Positions 11,901 to 25,100 of a stretch of DNA of 64,000 nt are shown piece by piece. The DNA comes from Engraulis encrasicolus (lineage: Eukaryota > Chordata > Actinopteri > Clupeiformes > Engraulidae). Positions within the stretch are counted from its first letter, which is position 1. The number at the start of each line of letters is the position of its first letter. The stretch covers positions 48,694,042-48,758,041 of the forward strand of contig NC_085869.1 in the NCBI RefSeq assembly GCF_034702125.1, written 5' to 3'. The position numbers and the translations under genes are program-made. The notes beneath the pieces are model-generated. The model saw only the letters and a list, made by a program, of their open reading frames with translations, did not search any database and was not told the origin of the DNA.

Positions 11901-14900
11901 CACAGTGCATTTTCAGTGGCGGGTAGAGACAGACGTGACACATGATGCACCACAGTGGATGCACTACGGTGTGGCAGCTTTTGTGATACGCACTGGAATT
12001 CTCATACACATGTGCATCTGCTTGTATGAGGCTACGGCAAGCGATATGGGACAAAGGTATGACAGGAACCAACTGTCAACATAAACCGAGATTACACAAT
12101 CTTCGATATGGTCATTGGTCACCAAATGTTTTGGGACTGTCATTTATGTTATGCATACACTTTGGAATTAGATCAGTCTTGTTGTTACACAGGTGTATTT
12201 GATTGACCTCAACTGTACAGCTCCTTGGGATATGCATACCGATATGACAAATTTAAATGAGCACTAGCAGGCTGGCCGCACCGACCGCAGTGAATCCCGG
12301 GCACTGGCGACAAAAACTCATCTAGCGCCTTTAGCGACTTTTTGGTGCATCTGCCGACTTTTTAAAACGTGCATTTTCGGGGACAAATTCAGCGTTTTCC
12401 CACATAATTCTGACTCTGCGCCGCCGTCAGAAGCGTTTCCCACGGTTAAGCAGGGCTGCAGATTAGCTCTGATCTCCAAAAAGTAGCTAGCACCGCCCAT
12501 TTGTACTGTGGACGAAGGCATGTGGGCACGTTTTCTGTAGATCAGCGCGCCGTGCGTGGCACTGTGACGTCATACGTAACGTCATGACATCATCTAGCGA
12601 CTTCTAGCGACTTTTCAGCAAGCCCATAGCGACTTTGGCTGATTTTCTTTTGGCAACACTGGTGGAGAGCTCAATATACAGCATAAATGTGCTGTCCAGC
12701 TTGAGATACCAAACAGGCACTGGCCACTACACACTACAGGTTCAATGGTGTGACAGTCATAGCATACCTACAAAAGTGTGATGGTCATGCCAAGGTCACA
12801 CTTCAGTATGAGTCTTATGAGCTCTGCAGGTTACATTGAATGACCGCATGGCTGTCATTAAGAGTTACGATAGGCTGATAATCGACGATTCAAAGACTTA
12901 TGAGTGTAAAGTGTAGGTCCATATAGAGTTCTTCAGTAACGTGGAAGCATGTAGTAGATTGTAGTCGTTCATGTTAGCATTTAAGGACTTCCTGGTTCGT
13001 ATCGGCTTCCGGCCTCCATTGGGAATGAATAGGGGCCAGTTTCAAATAAGCTCTGAGTGCAAGCACGCGCTTAGCGAACCCCCGCAAACTGTCGAGGGTT
13101 TTAAAAATAGGCTGTAGGTATGACATGGTTGATCATTTTGTGTCAAACTTCGACATAAATACGATGTTGCGTCCATATGCTAAACCCGGAAACTTTTGGC
13201 GACTACAGAAGCGGCGCCTGTATCTAACGTCATGTACAGTGAGTCCAATAAGTATTTGATCCCTTGCTGATTTTGTTGGTTTGCCTACTAACAAAGACAT
13301 GATCCGTCAGTAAATGTTATGATAATATGTATTCTAATATGGAGAGACAGAATATCAAAAAGAAGATCAAGAATTTAACTTAAAAGAACATATATTAATT
13401 TATTTCCATTTCATCGAGCAAAATAAGTATTCGATCTCCTGCCAACTGATTAGAGTTCCGGGCCCACAGACCAGATGGGCACTTCCGATCAACTTGTCAT
13501 CTGAATTAAAGACACCTGTACATACTAACATGCATAAAAGACACATTGAATCAGCAGAACCAGTCCATAGTATGAGTGAATCAGTCACACTCCAACCTCA
13601 CCAGCATGGGAAAGACCAAAGAGCGGTCAAATGATATCAGGGACAAGATTTTAGACCTGAACAAGATTAAAAGCCACAAGAAAGAGACTGGGTATTAATG
13701 ACCCAGCTGTTGATGCATTTCTTCCAAAATGTGTTGGAATACAAAATGACTATCCATCAGGCTGTCTGGGGTTCTATATAAGATTTTACCTTTTGTAGGG
13801 ATTTGATAATCATGAGAACAGAAAGAAAGCACCCTAGACCTGTACGGAATGAACTAGGCAATGATATCAAAGCTACTGGGACCAAAATCACTGAGAAAAC
13901 TACTGGTAGCACTTAATGCCACAGAGGTTTAAAATCCTGTAGCGCACACATGATACCTCTACTTCAGAAGGAACCACCTGAGGTCCCACCTGAGGTTTGC
14001 CAACGGACATCAGACTGGTTTAGGATATGATAAGGAGGTGCTGTAGTCAGATGAAACCAAAATCAAGCTGTTTGGCATTAACACAATTCAATGTGTTTTG
14101 AGAAAGAGTACTGCTGTCTATGATGCCAAGAACACCCTCCTCACCATCATGCATGGAAGTGGTATCATTATGGTTTGAGGGTGTTTGTCTGGCCAAGGCA
14201 CAGGATAACTTCACATCGTCAACGAATGGATGGAGGGAGACATGTAATGTGCAATCCTGAGTGCAAACGTCCTTCCCTCCACCACTACACTGAAGGGTGG
14301 GCCATTTTTGGATCTCCCAACATGACAATAATACACAACATACAGTCAAAGCAATGAAGGAGTGACTCAATAAGAAGCATATTAAAGTCGTGAAGTGGCC
14401 TAGACAGTCTCCAAATATTAACCCTATAGTAATTCTATGGAGAGAACTGAACCTCCCATTTGCCAAGCTACAGACACAAACTATTAATGTTTTAGAGATA
14501 TTCTGCAAAGAAAAATGGGCAAAAATATTTTCTACTATATGCACAAACATTATCATCTACTAAAAGAAGCATCTGACATCAGTGCTAGACAACTAGGGCT
14601 TTGCCACAAAGCACTTTATCTTCTTTAGCGAGAGGGGTCAAATACTTATTTGCCTACATTAAATACAAATAAATTAAAATATATTATTTTAAGTTATTTT
14701 CTGGAATTTCTTTTTGATATTCTGTCTCTCCATGTTTGAATACATATTATCATAAATTTATGGACTGATCATGTCTTTATTAGTGGGCAAACCGGCAAAA
14801 TCAGCAAGGGATCAAATACATATTGGACTCACTGTACGTGCGGAGGGTTGTACCCATGGCAACCAAAGGAAAGCATGTAGTTCGGAAGTTTTAATGATCA

Positions 14901-17900
14901 GAAAGGGGTTAGCAATATTGAATTATAATCGTCATGATTTAACATGTGAATACACCAACATGATGATACGATCCGTTCCACTAATGAGAAAGGGATGCGG
15001 GGACACGCTAATGTTCGTTGTTGGCGTGCAACTTATATTTTTGCCAAACCTGAATCTCTATGGCGTGTTGCAATGTAAAAAAATCGCCATAGAACCGGAA
15101 GTCCAAACGCCGCATACAAGTTGACGTCAACACTGAAGAACTCTATTGACTACAACATTATATTACAGTATATCACGAAAGTGAATACACGCCTCACAGT
15201 TTTGCATATTTTTGAGTATATCTTTTCATAGGAAAGCATTACAGAAATGTAACTTTGACACAATGATTAGTGACCTTTTAACAACATATTTAACCGCTTA
15301 CATTTCTTGTTCACTCAGAAAAAAACAAAATACAGCCATTAATGTTTGAACATGTACTCACAAAAGTGAGTACACCCCAGATTAAAATCCGGTAGAGAAG
15401 GGGCTATGTTGGCTCGAATCGTCTCGAAATGAAACGAAATGAAAAGGGATGACAAGGGAGGTCATCAGTGTGCGTTTCAACCTTTCTTTGCATTGAACTT
15501 TTAAATTTTGAGTCTGCATCTGGCTTAAATAGATTGGTGTGAGATTTGAATGCAATCCTATGGAGAATATCATGATCTGCTTCAGTAGTCACAGTGCATG
15601 TTGACATGCATGTTTCTTTTAGGTGTATTTCAGATTGCCAATGTTGACAGCATTCATGCAGCCCCAAACCATGTCAGTCCCACTACCATGCTTGGCTTAT
15701 GAGAGGATACACCTTTTTTGTAAAACTCACTTGTTTACCACCACACATGCTTGACACCATCTAAAGCAAATTTGTTTATCTTGGTCTCTTCAGATCACAC
15801 AACATGGTTCCAGTGATCCATATCCTTGGTCTGTTCATCTCTCTTGAGACCAAGATAAACAAATTTGCTTTAGATGGTGTCAAGCATGTGTGGTGGTAAA
15901 CAAGTGAGTTGTACAAAAAAGGTGTATCCTCTCATAAGCCAAGCATGGTAGTGGGACTGACATGGTTTAGGGATGCATGAATGCTGTCAACATTGGCAAT
16001 CTGAAATACACCTAAAAGAAACATACATGTCAACATGCACTGTGACTACTGAAGCAGATCATGATATTCTCCATAGGATTGCATTCAAATCTCACACCAA
16101 TCCATTTAAGCCAAATGCAGACTCAAAATGTAAAAGTTCAATGCAAAGAAAGGTTGAAACGCACACTGATGACCTCCCTTGTCATCCCTTTTCATTTCGT
16201 TTCATTTCGAGACGATTCGAGCCAACATAGCCCCTTCTCTACCGGATTTTAATCTGGGGTGTACTCACTTTTGTGAGTACATGTTCAAACATTAATGGCT
16301 GTATTTTGTTTTTTTCTGAGTGAACAAGAAATTTAAGCGGTTAAATATGTTGTTAAAAGGTCACTAATCATTGTGTCAAAGTTACATTTCTGTAATGCTT
16401 TCCTATGAAAAGATATACTCAAACATCTGCAAAACTGTGAGGGGTGTATTCACTTTCGTGATATACTGTATGATCAAAAGACAAAATAATCATGTTGATA
16501 TATTTGTTTCTGGCTCAGTTTTGCATTTCTGTCCTTTAGCGTGACATGAATGTCCTACGGTGTGACATGTTTTAAACGCTCAAATATTTGTTTGAGCTAA
16601 ACAATATGTTTGATAAACAATGAATATTGCATTAGGGAAGAACAAATTATCGTCCCTGAAAAGTTAGTATAAATTCGGACAATTTTGAACATTTAAAAGA
16701 AAGATATCCCTGTTTTTCCTCGAAGGTTTCTAATAATCTCACATCTAATGGGGAAAAAATACTTAAATGGTAATTTCTCATTAAATTAAGACTTTAAAAA
16801 ATTGCAATAAATATGAAGAGTGTAACAATGTTCATAAAACTCCATCAAGCCATTTCTACATTACTTAATATATTTATTTCTTAACGTCACACCAAAGGAC
16901 ATATTTTCAGCAAATTGCTTTATCAACGTAAATAAATAATCAATGAATAGACCAACATTGTGACCACTTGGATTTTTTGAAAGATTAATTGCTGCACGAC
17001 GTAGACATATACTTTTTTCCCTCATGAAAAAAATGTTTTTTGCTGCCTATCCGTCATCTACCCATAAACAACTTCAAAAACGCTACACACTTCATCACAA
17101 AGGTCTCGTCAATCAAACCGAGGCACAGAGAAGGTCATCGGACCACACAGTCTTTCACTGGCCAGTGTTTTCAGAGGTGTCTCACTGTTGCAACTCTCTG
17201 ACCCGGATGCAGGCTACTCAATCAGGTGGCTAGGTAGGCTAAACATGGTCCGCGGTTCTTACACCGGCTGCGACCGTAAAATGAAAAGCTGGAACCCCGA
17301 CCGTTTTCACTGACTGCCACTGTCTAAACCAGCCATATTACGGGAATGGCTAATAGCATTAGAAGTGGACGAAACTGACGTAAAAACCCGGAGGGATCGC
17401 TACTACCGTGTGTGCAGGCAGCAGATTTGAAGAGTTGCATGGAGAGTACAGGTAGGCAGACAACTCTTACAAAGTAATTGCAACACGGTATAATATAACA
17501 TGGATTCAGCTTTGTAATAACACACCACTGGTGGTGTACTTGCATCTGTAAGAGCACTTCTAGTACGACTTTATAAAATTCCTCCAGCCCTCCTCCGTTG
17601 CGTAATGGTCCATCTGACCTCGCGCGCCCTCGTCAATTAGAGTCTACTTCACTGAAACTACTCTAGCATGCTTGACATCAACCACATCGAATGCCTCAGG
17701 TCGCACAATTTCACAATTTCACTTGCCATCCCGCACTAGTTTGTTTTGACAGTGTATTTATCTCCTGTAGTGGGCTACATTTACTGCACCTGTAGGCTAT
17801 GCCAGGGGTTCTCAACTGGAACAGTCTTGGGACCCACCATTTTCAACTCTCATTCGGTCGCGACCCAATATTTTTAGCGTTCAAGTCTATTCAATGCAAT

Positions 17901-20900
17901 TCTCAAAATGTAACCAAGACTCGAATGACTGGTTGCATGCGATCTATCTCGCATAAACATTCAGATTGTATCTATGACAACAGATGACACGGAGTTCACT
18001 AGCCTATCAAAAATAAAAGTTGTAAATTGTTGCAGGAAAAGTAGGATTTTTTTTTTTAGAATTTTTTTTTTTTTTTTTACACCAAGGCTCCGCGACCCAC
18101 CCATGACCCTTCCGTGACCCACTTTTGGGTCGCGACCCACCAGTTGAGAAACACTGGGCTATGCCTTCCCAAAACAGAGTGCTTGCTGGCAAAGACGTGC
18201 AGTGTTGCAACCAGTTTCACAGATTCACAGACAGTCAAGATTCATGAGCCAGACACATTTACACATGCTTCTCTCTCTTCAAACATACCTCCATAGCCAT
18301 GCGACTTTTTGGCACAGCATTCCTCTTTAGACGGTTTCGTTTAGGTGTTCCATCTTCCTTACTCTTCTTGTAGCCATCATCCTCGAAATGCTCCCTCCAC
18401 ACACGGTAGTAGCGATCCCTCCGGGTTTTACGTCAGTTTCGTCCACTTCTAATGCTATTAGCCATTCCCGTAATATGGCTGGTTTAGACAGTGGCAGTCG
18501 GTGAAAACGGTCGGGGTTCCAGCTTTTCATTTTACGGTCGCAGCCGGTGTAAGAACCGCGGACCATGTTTAGCCTACCTAGCCACCTGATTGAGTAGCCT
18601 GCATCCGGGTCAGAGAGTTGCAACAGTGAGACACCTCTGAAAACACTGGCCAGTGAAAGACTGTGTGGTCCGATGACCATCTCTGTGCCTCGGTTTCATT
18701 GACGAGACCTTTGTGATGAAGTGTGTAGCGTTTTTGAAGTTGTTTATAGCGGGGAAACATCAGAAAATAATAGGCCTATAATTGGCCCCGCCGTGATGCA
18801 TTGGCTGCGTTTTTCACCAAAAAGCTTAAAATTAGCTAACTCCATAACGGCGCGGCATTGCCCGGAATGGCTCATCATTAGATACATTATGTGGCATGGG
18901 AAAGCGAAGGTGAAACTTTCATTTTACGCCGGAACTATCCTTTAAGTCCATTGTTCACGCAGTACAAAAAGAAGTGAAGTCGCTAAGTTGGCATCATTGC
19001 TTATAGTTATAGGCTTACCTCTCGTGCTGGACACACAGTCTGATTTGCTGCTCGTGCAGATTGTCCATGAAGTTTAAAAAATCCCGTTGAAAAGTAGGCC
19101 TACACTATTCCAACATTTCAGTCCAGCACGCACGTTATTTCCCCCTTCTGATAGGCCTATTAACCCCATTCCCAACATCTACTTACTAAATTGGTCTAAT
19201 TTGGATCAATTGTAGTTGATAAGTTGTTCAGAGCTTACCTGTAAATGTAGTTATTACATGTCCAGGTCAATATTCCAACATGAGCAGAAGCTCTGTAGTT
19301 TTTCCCATTTTTATTAAAAAAAAGAGATATAGCCTACTGTAATTGGCATGGTATTCAGGTATATTTTTTTCATTTTCTCTGCTCAAAGCAATGTGCCCAA
19401 GCCAAAATGAGTTCTCACTGCTCTCTGTATGTTTTCCAGTATAGGCTATTTCAAAAGTAATATGCACAACCAGATCCGCTGCTAAGGTTTTGGGGGCCTA
19501 GGCATAACTGGTCAGGAGGCCCCCCCTCATAAGTAAATACTACTACCACTAGCTTTGTGCACAGCCTTTAATATCAATTTGATATTTTAATCTGTTCTGT
19601 ATCGCATCGTATCGTACCGAATCGCACTGCATCGCATGGCATTATAATTGTATCGCACCATATCGAACTGCATTGCACTTGCAGTAGGTAGGAGAATCGT
19701 ATCGCATCTTATCACTGGTAATTTCATGAATCGTGAATGTATCGTATCGTTGCCATGTGTATCGAGATGCACATCGTATCTCTTTGATGATGAAGATTCC
19801 CATCCCTAGTATATTCACAAATTTTCAAACATCTGAATATGATATAAATATGTGGTTGACGTCAACATGTTGTAATGAAAAACATAGTCAATATACTTTG
19901 TTTTTTTGGGTATGAGGTATGAGGTATATTTCCAGACACAATATGCAACTGACATGTACATGTCATCAAAATTATATCATGTTCAGTCAGTTAGCTCAAG
20001 TGCTTGCTTGGCTGTGTTCTGAAAATTACACTATTACGTGTATGTCTACAAACTACAATGTTCATACCTAACGTGATGATGAAGACAAAAGGCTACTCCT
20101 GGCATCAGGCTAGGTTTTACATAACGTGAGTCAGTCAATGCCATTCTCCATATATTCTTTAGTACTGTTGTGACATTTGTTGTTTTGTTTGAGTGTTGGA
20201 AGGTGTGAATTTAGCAGAGAAGCAATCAAAGTAAAACAAATAAATGCAAAATAAAATAAGTGCAATGTAATATAAAGAATGCAACTTTGTAACTGGCAGA
20301 ATAGTGGGTAATTTTGAAAGCATGTGTTTTATTGTCGGTGCCTAAATCTTGTTTTTTAATAAATGTGTTTTCCCAATGATATGATGAGCGTTCATTTTTT
20401 AATGGAGTGTCTTATGAAGGGAAAAGTGTGCAGTGACCATGAGCAAGTGTGTAGCATAAAGCAAAATGTGTGTTGCTGAATTGCTACTACAGTGTTAAGC
20501 AGAACTTTTGTTTAACCCTATCCAGACCTGGCTTTTTTGGCATTCCTGGGACCGGGGGGGGGGGGCTCATTTGACCCCCCCCCCCTCATAACTTAGGAAC
20601 CGAATGGCGTATGACCACCAAACTTGGATCAACAGCCAAAGATCTATGAATGACATCAGTTTGGTGTCATTATTGGATATTATGACATCATTATGACGTC
20701 ATTTCCTGATTTTATTGCCCAAAATGTTATCTTAATTTATTATATGGTTGTGACGTCATCTGTCGAATGCTCCATTCATTTCAACGGGGCTCCCCAACGT
20801 TCGGACGTCTGTTATTTTTCGATAACGGACGGGTTGGTCTATAACAGACCGCTGTCAATGGCAACAAGACTTTTCACTGCTAAAGCGACTTTTCAACAAG

Positions 20901-22116
20901 ACTCTAATCAGCTGCTGTGATAGACAGCACCCGTTGTCCTGGCTACCGCTGTCAATGGCAACAAGACGTTCACTGCTAAAGCCACTGGCTTGTATACAAG
21001 TCAGTGGCTAAAGCGAATGTTTCATATCACTCCGCAGGGGGTCCGGTCTTTTGTCACTCTAATCAGCTGCTGTGATAGACAACACCTGTTGTCCTGGCTA
21101 GTCTACCTAGCTGTTGCCTAGCGGTGTTCCACAACGGCACTGTTTTGTTTTGCGCAGCAACAATCTTAACATTAAATAGGTCTAAAGAAATGTCCCCGCA
21201 TGTGTGAATCATTTAAGTATATCCATATAATAAGCGGGTTAACTTTCGGCGAGTCGGTCGCTTTGTGGAATAGCAGCACTTCAGAGAGAACAAGACCCCT
21301 CCGCTCCGCGTCGGGGTCTAAAGATTCTCTCTGTCGTGCTGCTATTCCACGGTAGCGACCTTCTCGCCGAACGTTAACCCTTACATATTTTCCATCTAAC
21401 TTGGGTAATGCACATCAATTTTGGTTATTATGTGCTTCAGACCACTTCAAATGTTCACAAGGGTGTCTGATGCTAATGAAAATGTAAAAAAATATGAAAA
21501 TTGATGATGATGAGACTTAGATCAGTGATTTTTGGTCAGGCGTACCTTTCAGAAAACCGTTGCCATGGCAACAACAAAAATGATTAACCTAATCTTTTGG
21601 TATCACACTGTAGCCAACTTCATGTTAGGAAAAGTCACACAGTTTCGTAGTCCTAGCTTTAGTCATTCAGGAGTTATACGACATCAAAGTTGGTGCGGGC
21701 ACTTTTAGCCCCCCCCCCCCCCGGTCTGGATAGGGTTAAGGTATGGACACACTGAGTTTAAGTTATGTTACCAACAACTTAACAATATGCTATTTTGGTC
21801 TGAGTATCAGCCTACAGAGTTCAAGCAGTAGGCAAATACTGTAATACAACACCTGTAGGGGCATTTCTGACCCAAGCAAAAAGTTGGTTCCAACATTTGG
21901 CAGCATAACAGCATTTGGCCCAAAGTAATTTCACCTTGTCTAGAGTTCAGACTTTGTATAACCCACATAGGAGACTTGTAAGACCTGAGGGTTCGTCTAG
22001 GATGATTTGTAAATCTGTAATGTAGCAAGGGTCCAGGCCATTGAATGACTTTTCCACAATAAGATGTTGAGGTTATGTTTCTTGTTGCTTGTGTATATTT
22101 TTGTGCTGTGTTGCAG

Positions 22117-22184
<68 letters not shown>

Positions 22185-25100
22185 TGTGCGCGCGTGTGTG
22201 TGTTCAGTACCTGAAGTTGAAACCTTTAGACAAATTATTTTGCAGAAACACATCACTCAGTTTTGTAAAGGAGTATGAAGGCAAGCAGTTTTCCACAGGT
22301 TCATCAAAATTGCAGTTCCATCTGATATGGATTCCAATCTGCCCCCCCTAAAATAACACATCATACCAGAGAAAAACATGAGCCTTTTTTCAAAATGGCA
22401 GAACAAACCGATACAAAATGACCTCATGGGTTTGGAGGTTCCTCTCGAACACTGTCCCTACAAGTGCTTAAAAAACATCAACATTTGAGTCACTGTGTAT
22501 GCTTATGATTGTTGTTTTTTGAATATCAGCGGAACAATCTAGGTATTGTGGAGCTGCTATTTGATTTTTATTATTATTGACCATATGTCTATAGTGCTAT
22601 CCATATTGAAGTTTTTTTCCTGGATAAATCCCACAATTATATGTCATATTTTGTAGAAAAGATGAAAGAAGAAATATGATGTTGATGTACCTGTTCAGCA
22701 ACTGTACTAAAATTTTCATTGGCGTAGTGTAGGATGTCCCCCACTCTGAAGATGGGACAGTATGGGTTGGCCACAGCATCAAATGTACATGATAGGTTAA
22801 TATTTGGAGGAATGTTGCCCCTGGAAGACACAAACAAGGGGATACACAAATGTACAGTCCAAGATATTGAAGGGAACGTTGTGAAACACTGATGCTGAAA
22901 TTTAAAGAATGATTGCAGTTGTATGATTCTGAGTTTAAAGTGTTCAGTGCTGTTACGGCCCTGTGTGTTGTGTGTGTGTGTGTGCGCGTGCGTGCGTGTG
23001 CACTAGAGGTAGGGCCAGCTTACATGTTGGTGTATGTGCTTAAATGTTACCCACCTAGTGACACCGTAGTTGGGGAAATGAACAGTGTTCCTAATGAAAA
23101 TCGTGAAGTTTTCAGCTTCTTCCATAAATTCCCTGGAGAAGAATGACATACAGGGAAATCTGAGTGGAGCAATACAATGACACTGCCATAGTTGTGACCA
23201 AAGAAACTCAACAGAAGAACAATAAGTGCGTTCGATTTCGCATCAACGTATGCATGCGCATGAAGACAGCAATGCACCCTGGATCAAAATGCTGCATGAC
23301 GGTTAGATTTCCTGTCAAACTTCGAAATTTCGTCGACGTTGCGTTGACGAGGTGACATGTCACATGGTGTCAAATTATCGCGGGATGCTTGCGACTGCAG
23401 TCAGATCTTGCAACCTCTGCAGTTGCTTATCCCCTTCAACGCTCGTCGGCGGACTGCCTCCGAGGTCACGCGCCCATGAACTGGTTGGTCAACAACTCAC
23501 TCACGTGTGTATATGGGTCTTGTCTTACACCTCTACACAAGTTTGCGCAGGTCCCCACTTCAGCTCCTCCTCATTGCCTGTCCCCCCCACTCCTCACACG
23601 TGGTGTGTTAGTAGAGCAAACTGGTGCGAGCTCATCGTCTCGTTCATATTTGTGGCCGACTTTAGATGCGCTGTATTTAATAACACCCACATCGTGACAA
23701 CAAGTTCTCGCTGACGTGCCTTTTGCAACATCGACGCTCGCAACAAAGTCGTATGCGCCTAATCTAATGGAAATGCATTGGCCACGGTGTAGTACGGGGG
23801 CGTTGCCTGAGGACAAGAGTGGATGGAAAATTAACTCCCTTGCGCATGGTCATTGGTCAGTGAGTGCGATGGATACAATTTCCGTACTCCCTTGCGCATG
23901 GTCAGTGGGCCGACACCTTGATGGATAATTTGTGGCCAAATTAACGGCAGCTGTTGGTCAGCAGTAATTGCTGGGGGTAATTAAGGACAGCTGACAAACA
24001 TTCATGCTGTCCTATGACCTGTTCCACACTCCGACCAAAGAGGTTGAATATATAATAAGAGGAATCGAAACACGCCCACTCAATGCAAAAGCGTGTGCTC
24101 AAATTGTGTTCTCCTAAGGGGGCGTTGTCCCTCCTTCTTCTTCGCTTTTCGTGGTGTTTGCAAAAGACGTGCGCTACCGCCATCTACAGCGCTAAGGGGA
24201 CTCCATTTATTCTCTACCTCAAGACTCCGAAGGTCTCCTAATCGAAGGTCTCCTAAAGGGGCGTTCACCCGACGTAAAGTGGATACCGGAAAAGAACCTG
24301 CCTGCTTTATCTCACTCTCATATACGATTCTCTGCTCCGACCCTCCTGGAAGTGTCATATCATGCTAGGGATGTGCATTTCTGGCAAAAACACTATTTGA
24401 ACTTCGATGGCCACTATTCGAATATTATTCGAAAATCGAAAAAAAAGATGTGCGTTTGCTGACTTAAGGACTTCCACCGTCATCCTTTGAAAACATCTAC
24501 AGTACGAGGTGGGAGCGTAGGCCTGGCTACACCTCTGAACGTCCAGCAGCATGTTCAATGGAGGAGGGAGTCTGTGTGATGGAGGTGGCGACCGCGTCCG
24601 TGCCGTAAAATATTTCTCATTCCCTTCCCCTCCTTCCATTCTCGTCACGACAAGGGAAATAATAAACCCCACTTGAACAGCATTGTGTTGTTCGCTAGTT
24701 GGGCTGCATTAGTTAGCAATTGACATTGTTGACATTATCCCGATTTGCACGGCTACAGGGGTGGCTTTTACTTTGGAAAAGTTTGTTATCCAAATCAGAA
24801 GTAACTTCATATGAAATGACCCCCAAATAGTTGCAGATTATAGTTCATGTAGTGAGCCAGATAAAATCGCCTCAGCTAAGAGCTCGCTTGATAGCACATT
24901 ATTATTAGCGTGAGACATATTGAAATAACCTGCCATTGTTGACACTGACATTGGCTAGCTTACCTTGCAAAAGTTTACGCTGGCCAAATCAGACGCAAAT
25001 TGATATTAGTAGCCTAGTTCTAGATGTGCGAAGCGCTCTGTCTGGGCTGTTTTTTTCCCCAGCCCTTCTCTAGCTCGCTGGTGTGGGTGTGTGAGAGCGC

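Larger units (their letters stand above)
12924..15145. mobile_element. TIR element with TAGAGTTCTTCAGT ends, split by a Tc1 element
   Basis: The ends TAGAGTTCTTCAGT (12924-12937) and ACTGAAGAACTCTA (15132-15145) are perfect inverted repeats of 14 bases. Without the nested Tc1-like element it is about 620 bases. A target duplication is not clear. No coding capacity. Confidence 0.7.
8830..16900. repeat. Dispersed 15-bp motif GTCCTnTGGTGTGAC, about ten copies
   Basis: Forward copies: 8830-8844, 9026-9040, 11198-11212, 11354-11368, 11376-11390, 16531-16545 (variant) and 16552-16566. Reverse copies: 11401-11415, 11422-11436 and 16886-16900. A partial copy is at 12741-12754. All fall in the element's own sequence and none in the nested insertions. 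Multiple subterminal copies in both orientations resemble transposase-binding arrays, which is inference. Confidence 0.8.
8650..17063. mobile_element. Unclassified 8.4-kb TIR element carrying the GTCCTnTGGTGTGAC motif
   Basis: The ends are GGGTAGATGACG (8650-8661) and CGTCATCTACCC (17052-17063), flanked by ATAA on both sides (8646-8649 and 17064-17067). The uninterrupted right arm of the host Kolobok reads GCTATAAACAACTTC at the same point, so the insertion site is confirmed internally. About 2 kb is its own sequence; the rest is nested elements. No transposase is recognisable. The superfamily is not assigned. Confidence 0.65.
8452..18941. mobile_element. Kolobok-like fold-back element with THAP remnants
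   Basis: It is flanked by TTAA (8448-8451 and 18942-18945) with ends AGGATAGTTCC and GGAACTATCCT. The arms are hundreds of bases long and inverted: 8452-8649 plus 17064-17430 on the left, 18327-18941 on the right. Each arm encodes the start of a THAP-like zinc finger. TTAA duplications plus a THAP domain are the hallmarks of the Kolobok superfamily. The left arm is interrupted by an 8.4-kb insertion and the loop by a small hAT. Confidence 0.7.
7297..19808. mobile_element. 12.5-kb composite hAT element, outer layer of the intron 8 nest
   Basis: An exact 8-bp duplication, GTATATTC, flanks it (7289-7296 and 19809-19816). The ends TAGGGAAGGGAAGATTCA and its partner TAGGGATGGGAATCTTCA match at 15 of 18 bases. 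Subterminal sequence on both sides is full of CGATACG/CGTATCG motifs (7316-7440 and 19597-19790). Its own sequence is about 1.1 kb on the left and 0.85 kb on the right. The middle is the Kolobok-like nest. Confidence 0.85.

Noticed and set aside
24092..24368. Overlapping open frames on both strands near 24080-24368
   Set aside because: Intron 5 sequence with repeat character; no splice-compatible exon and no family match by eye.
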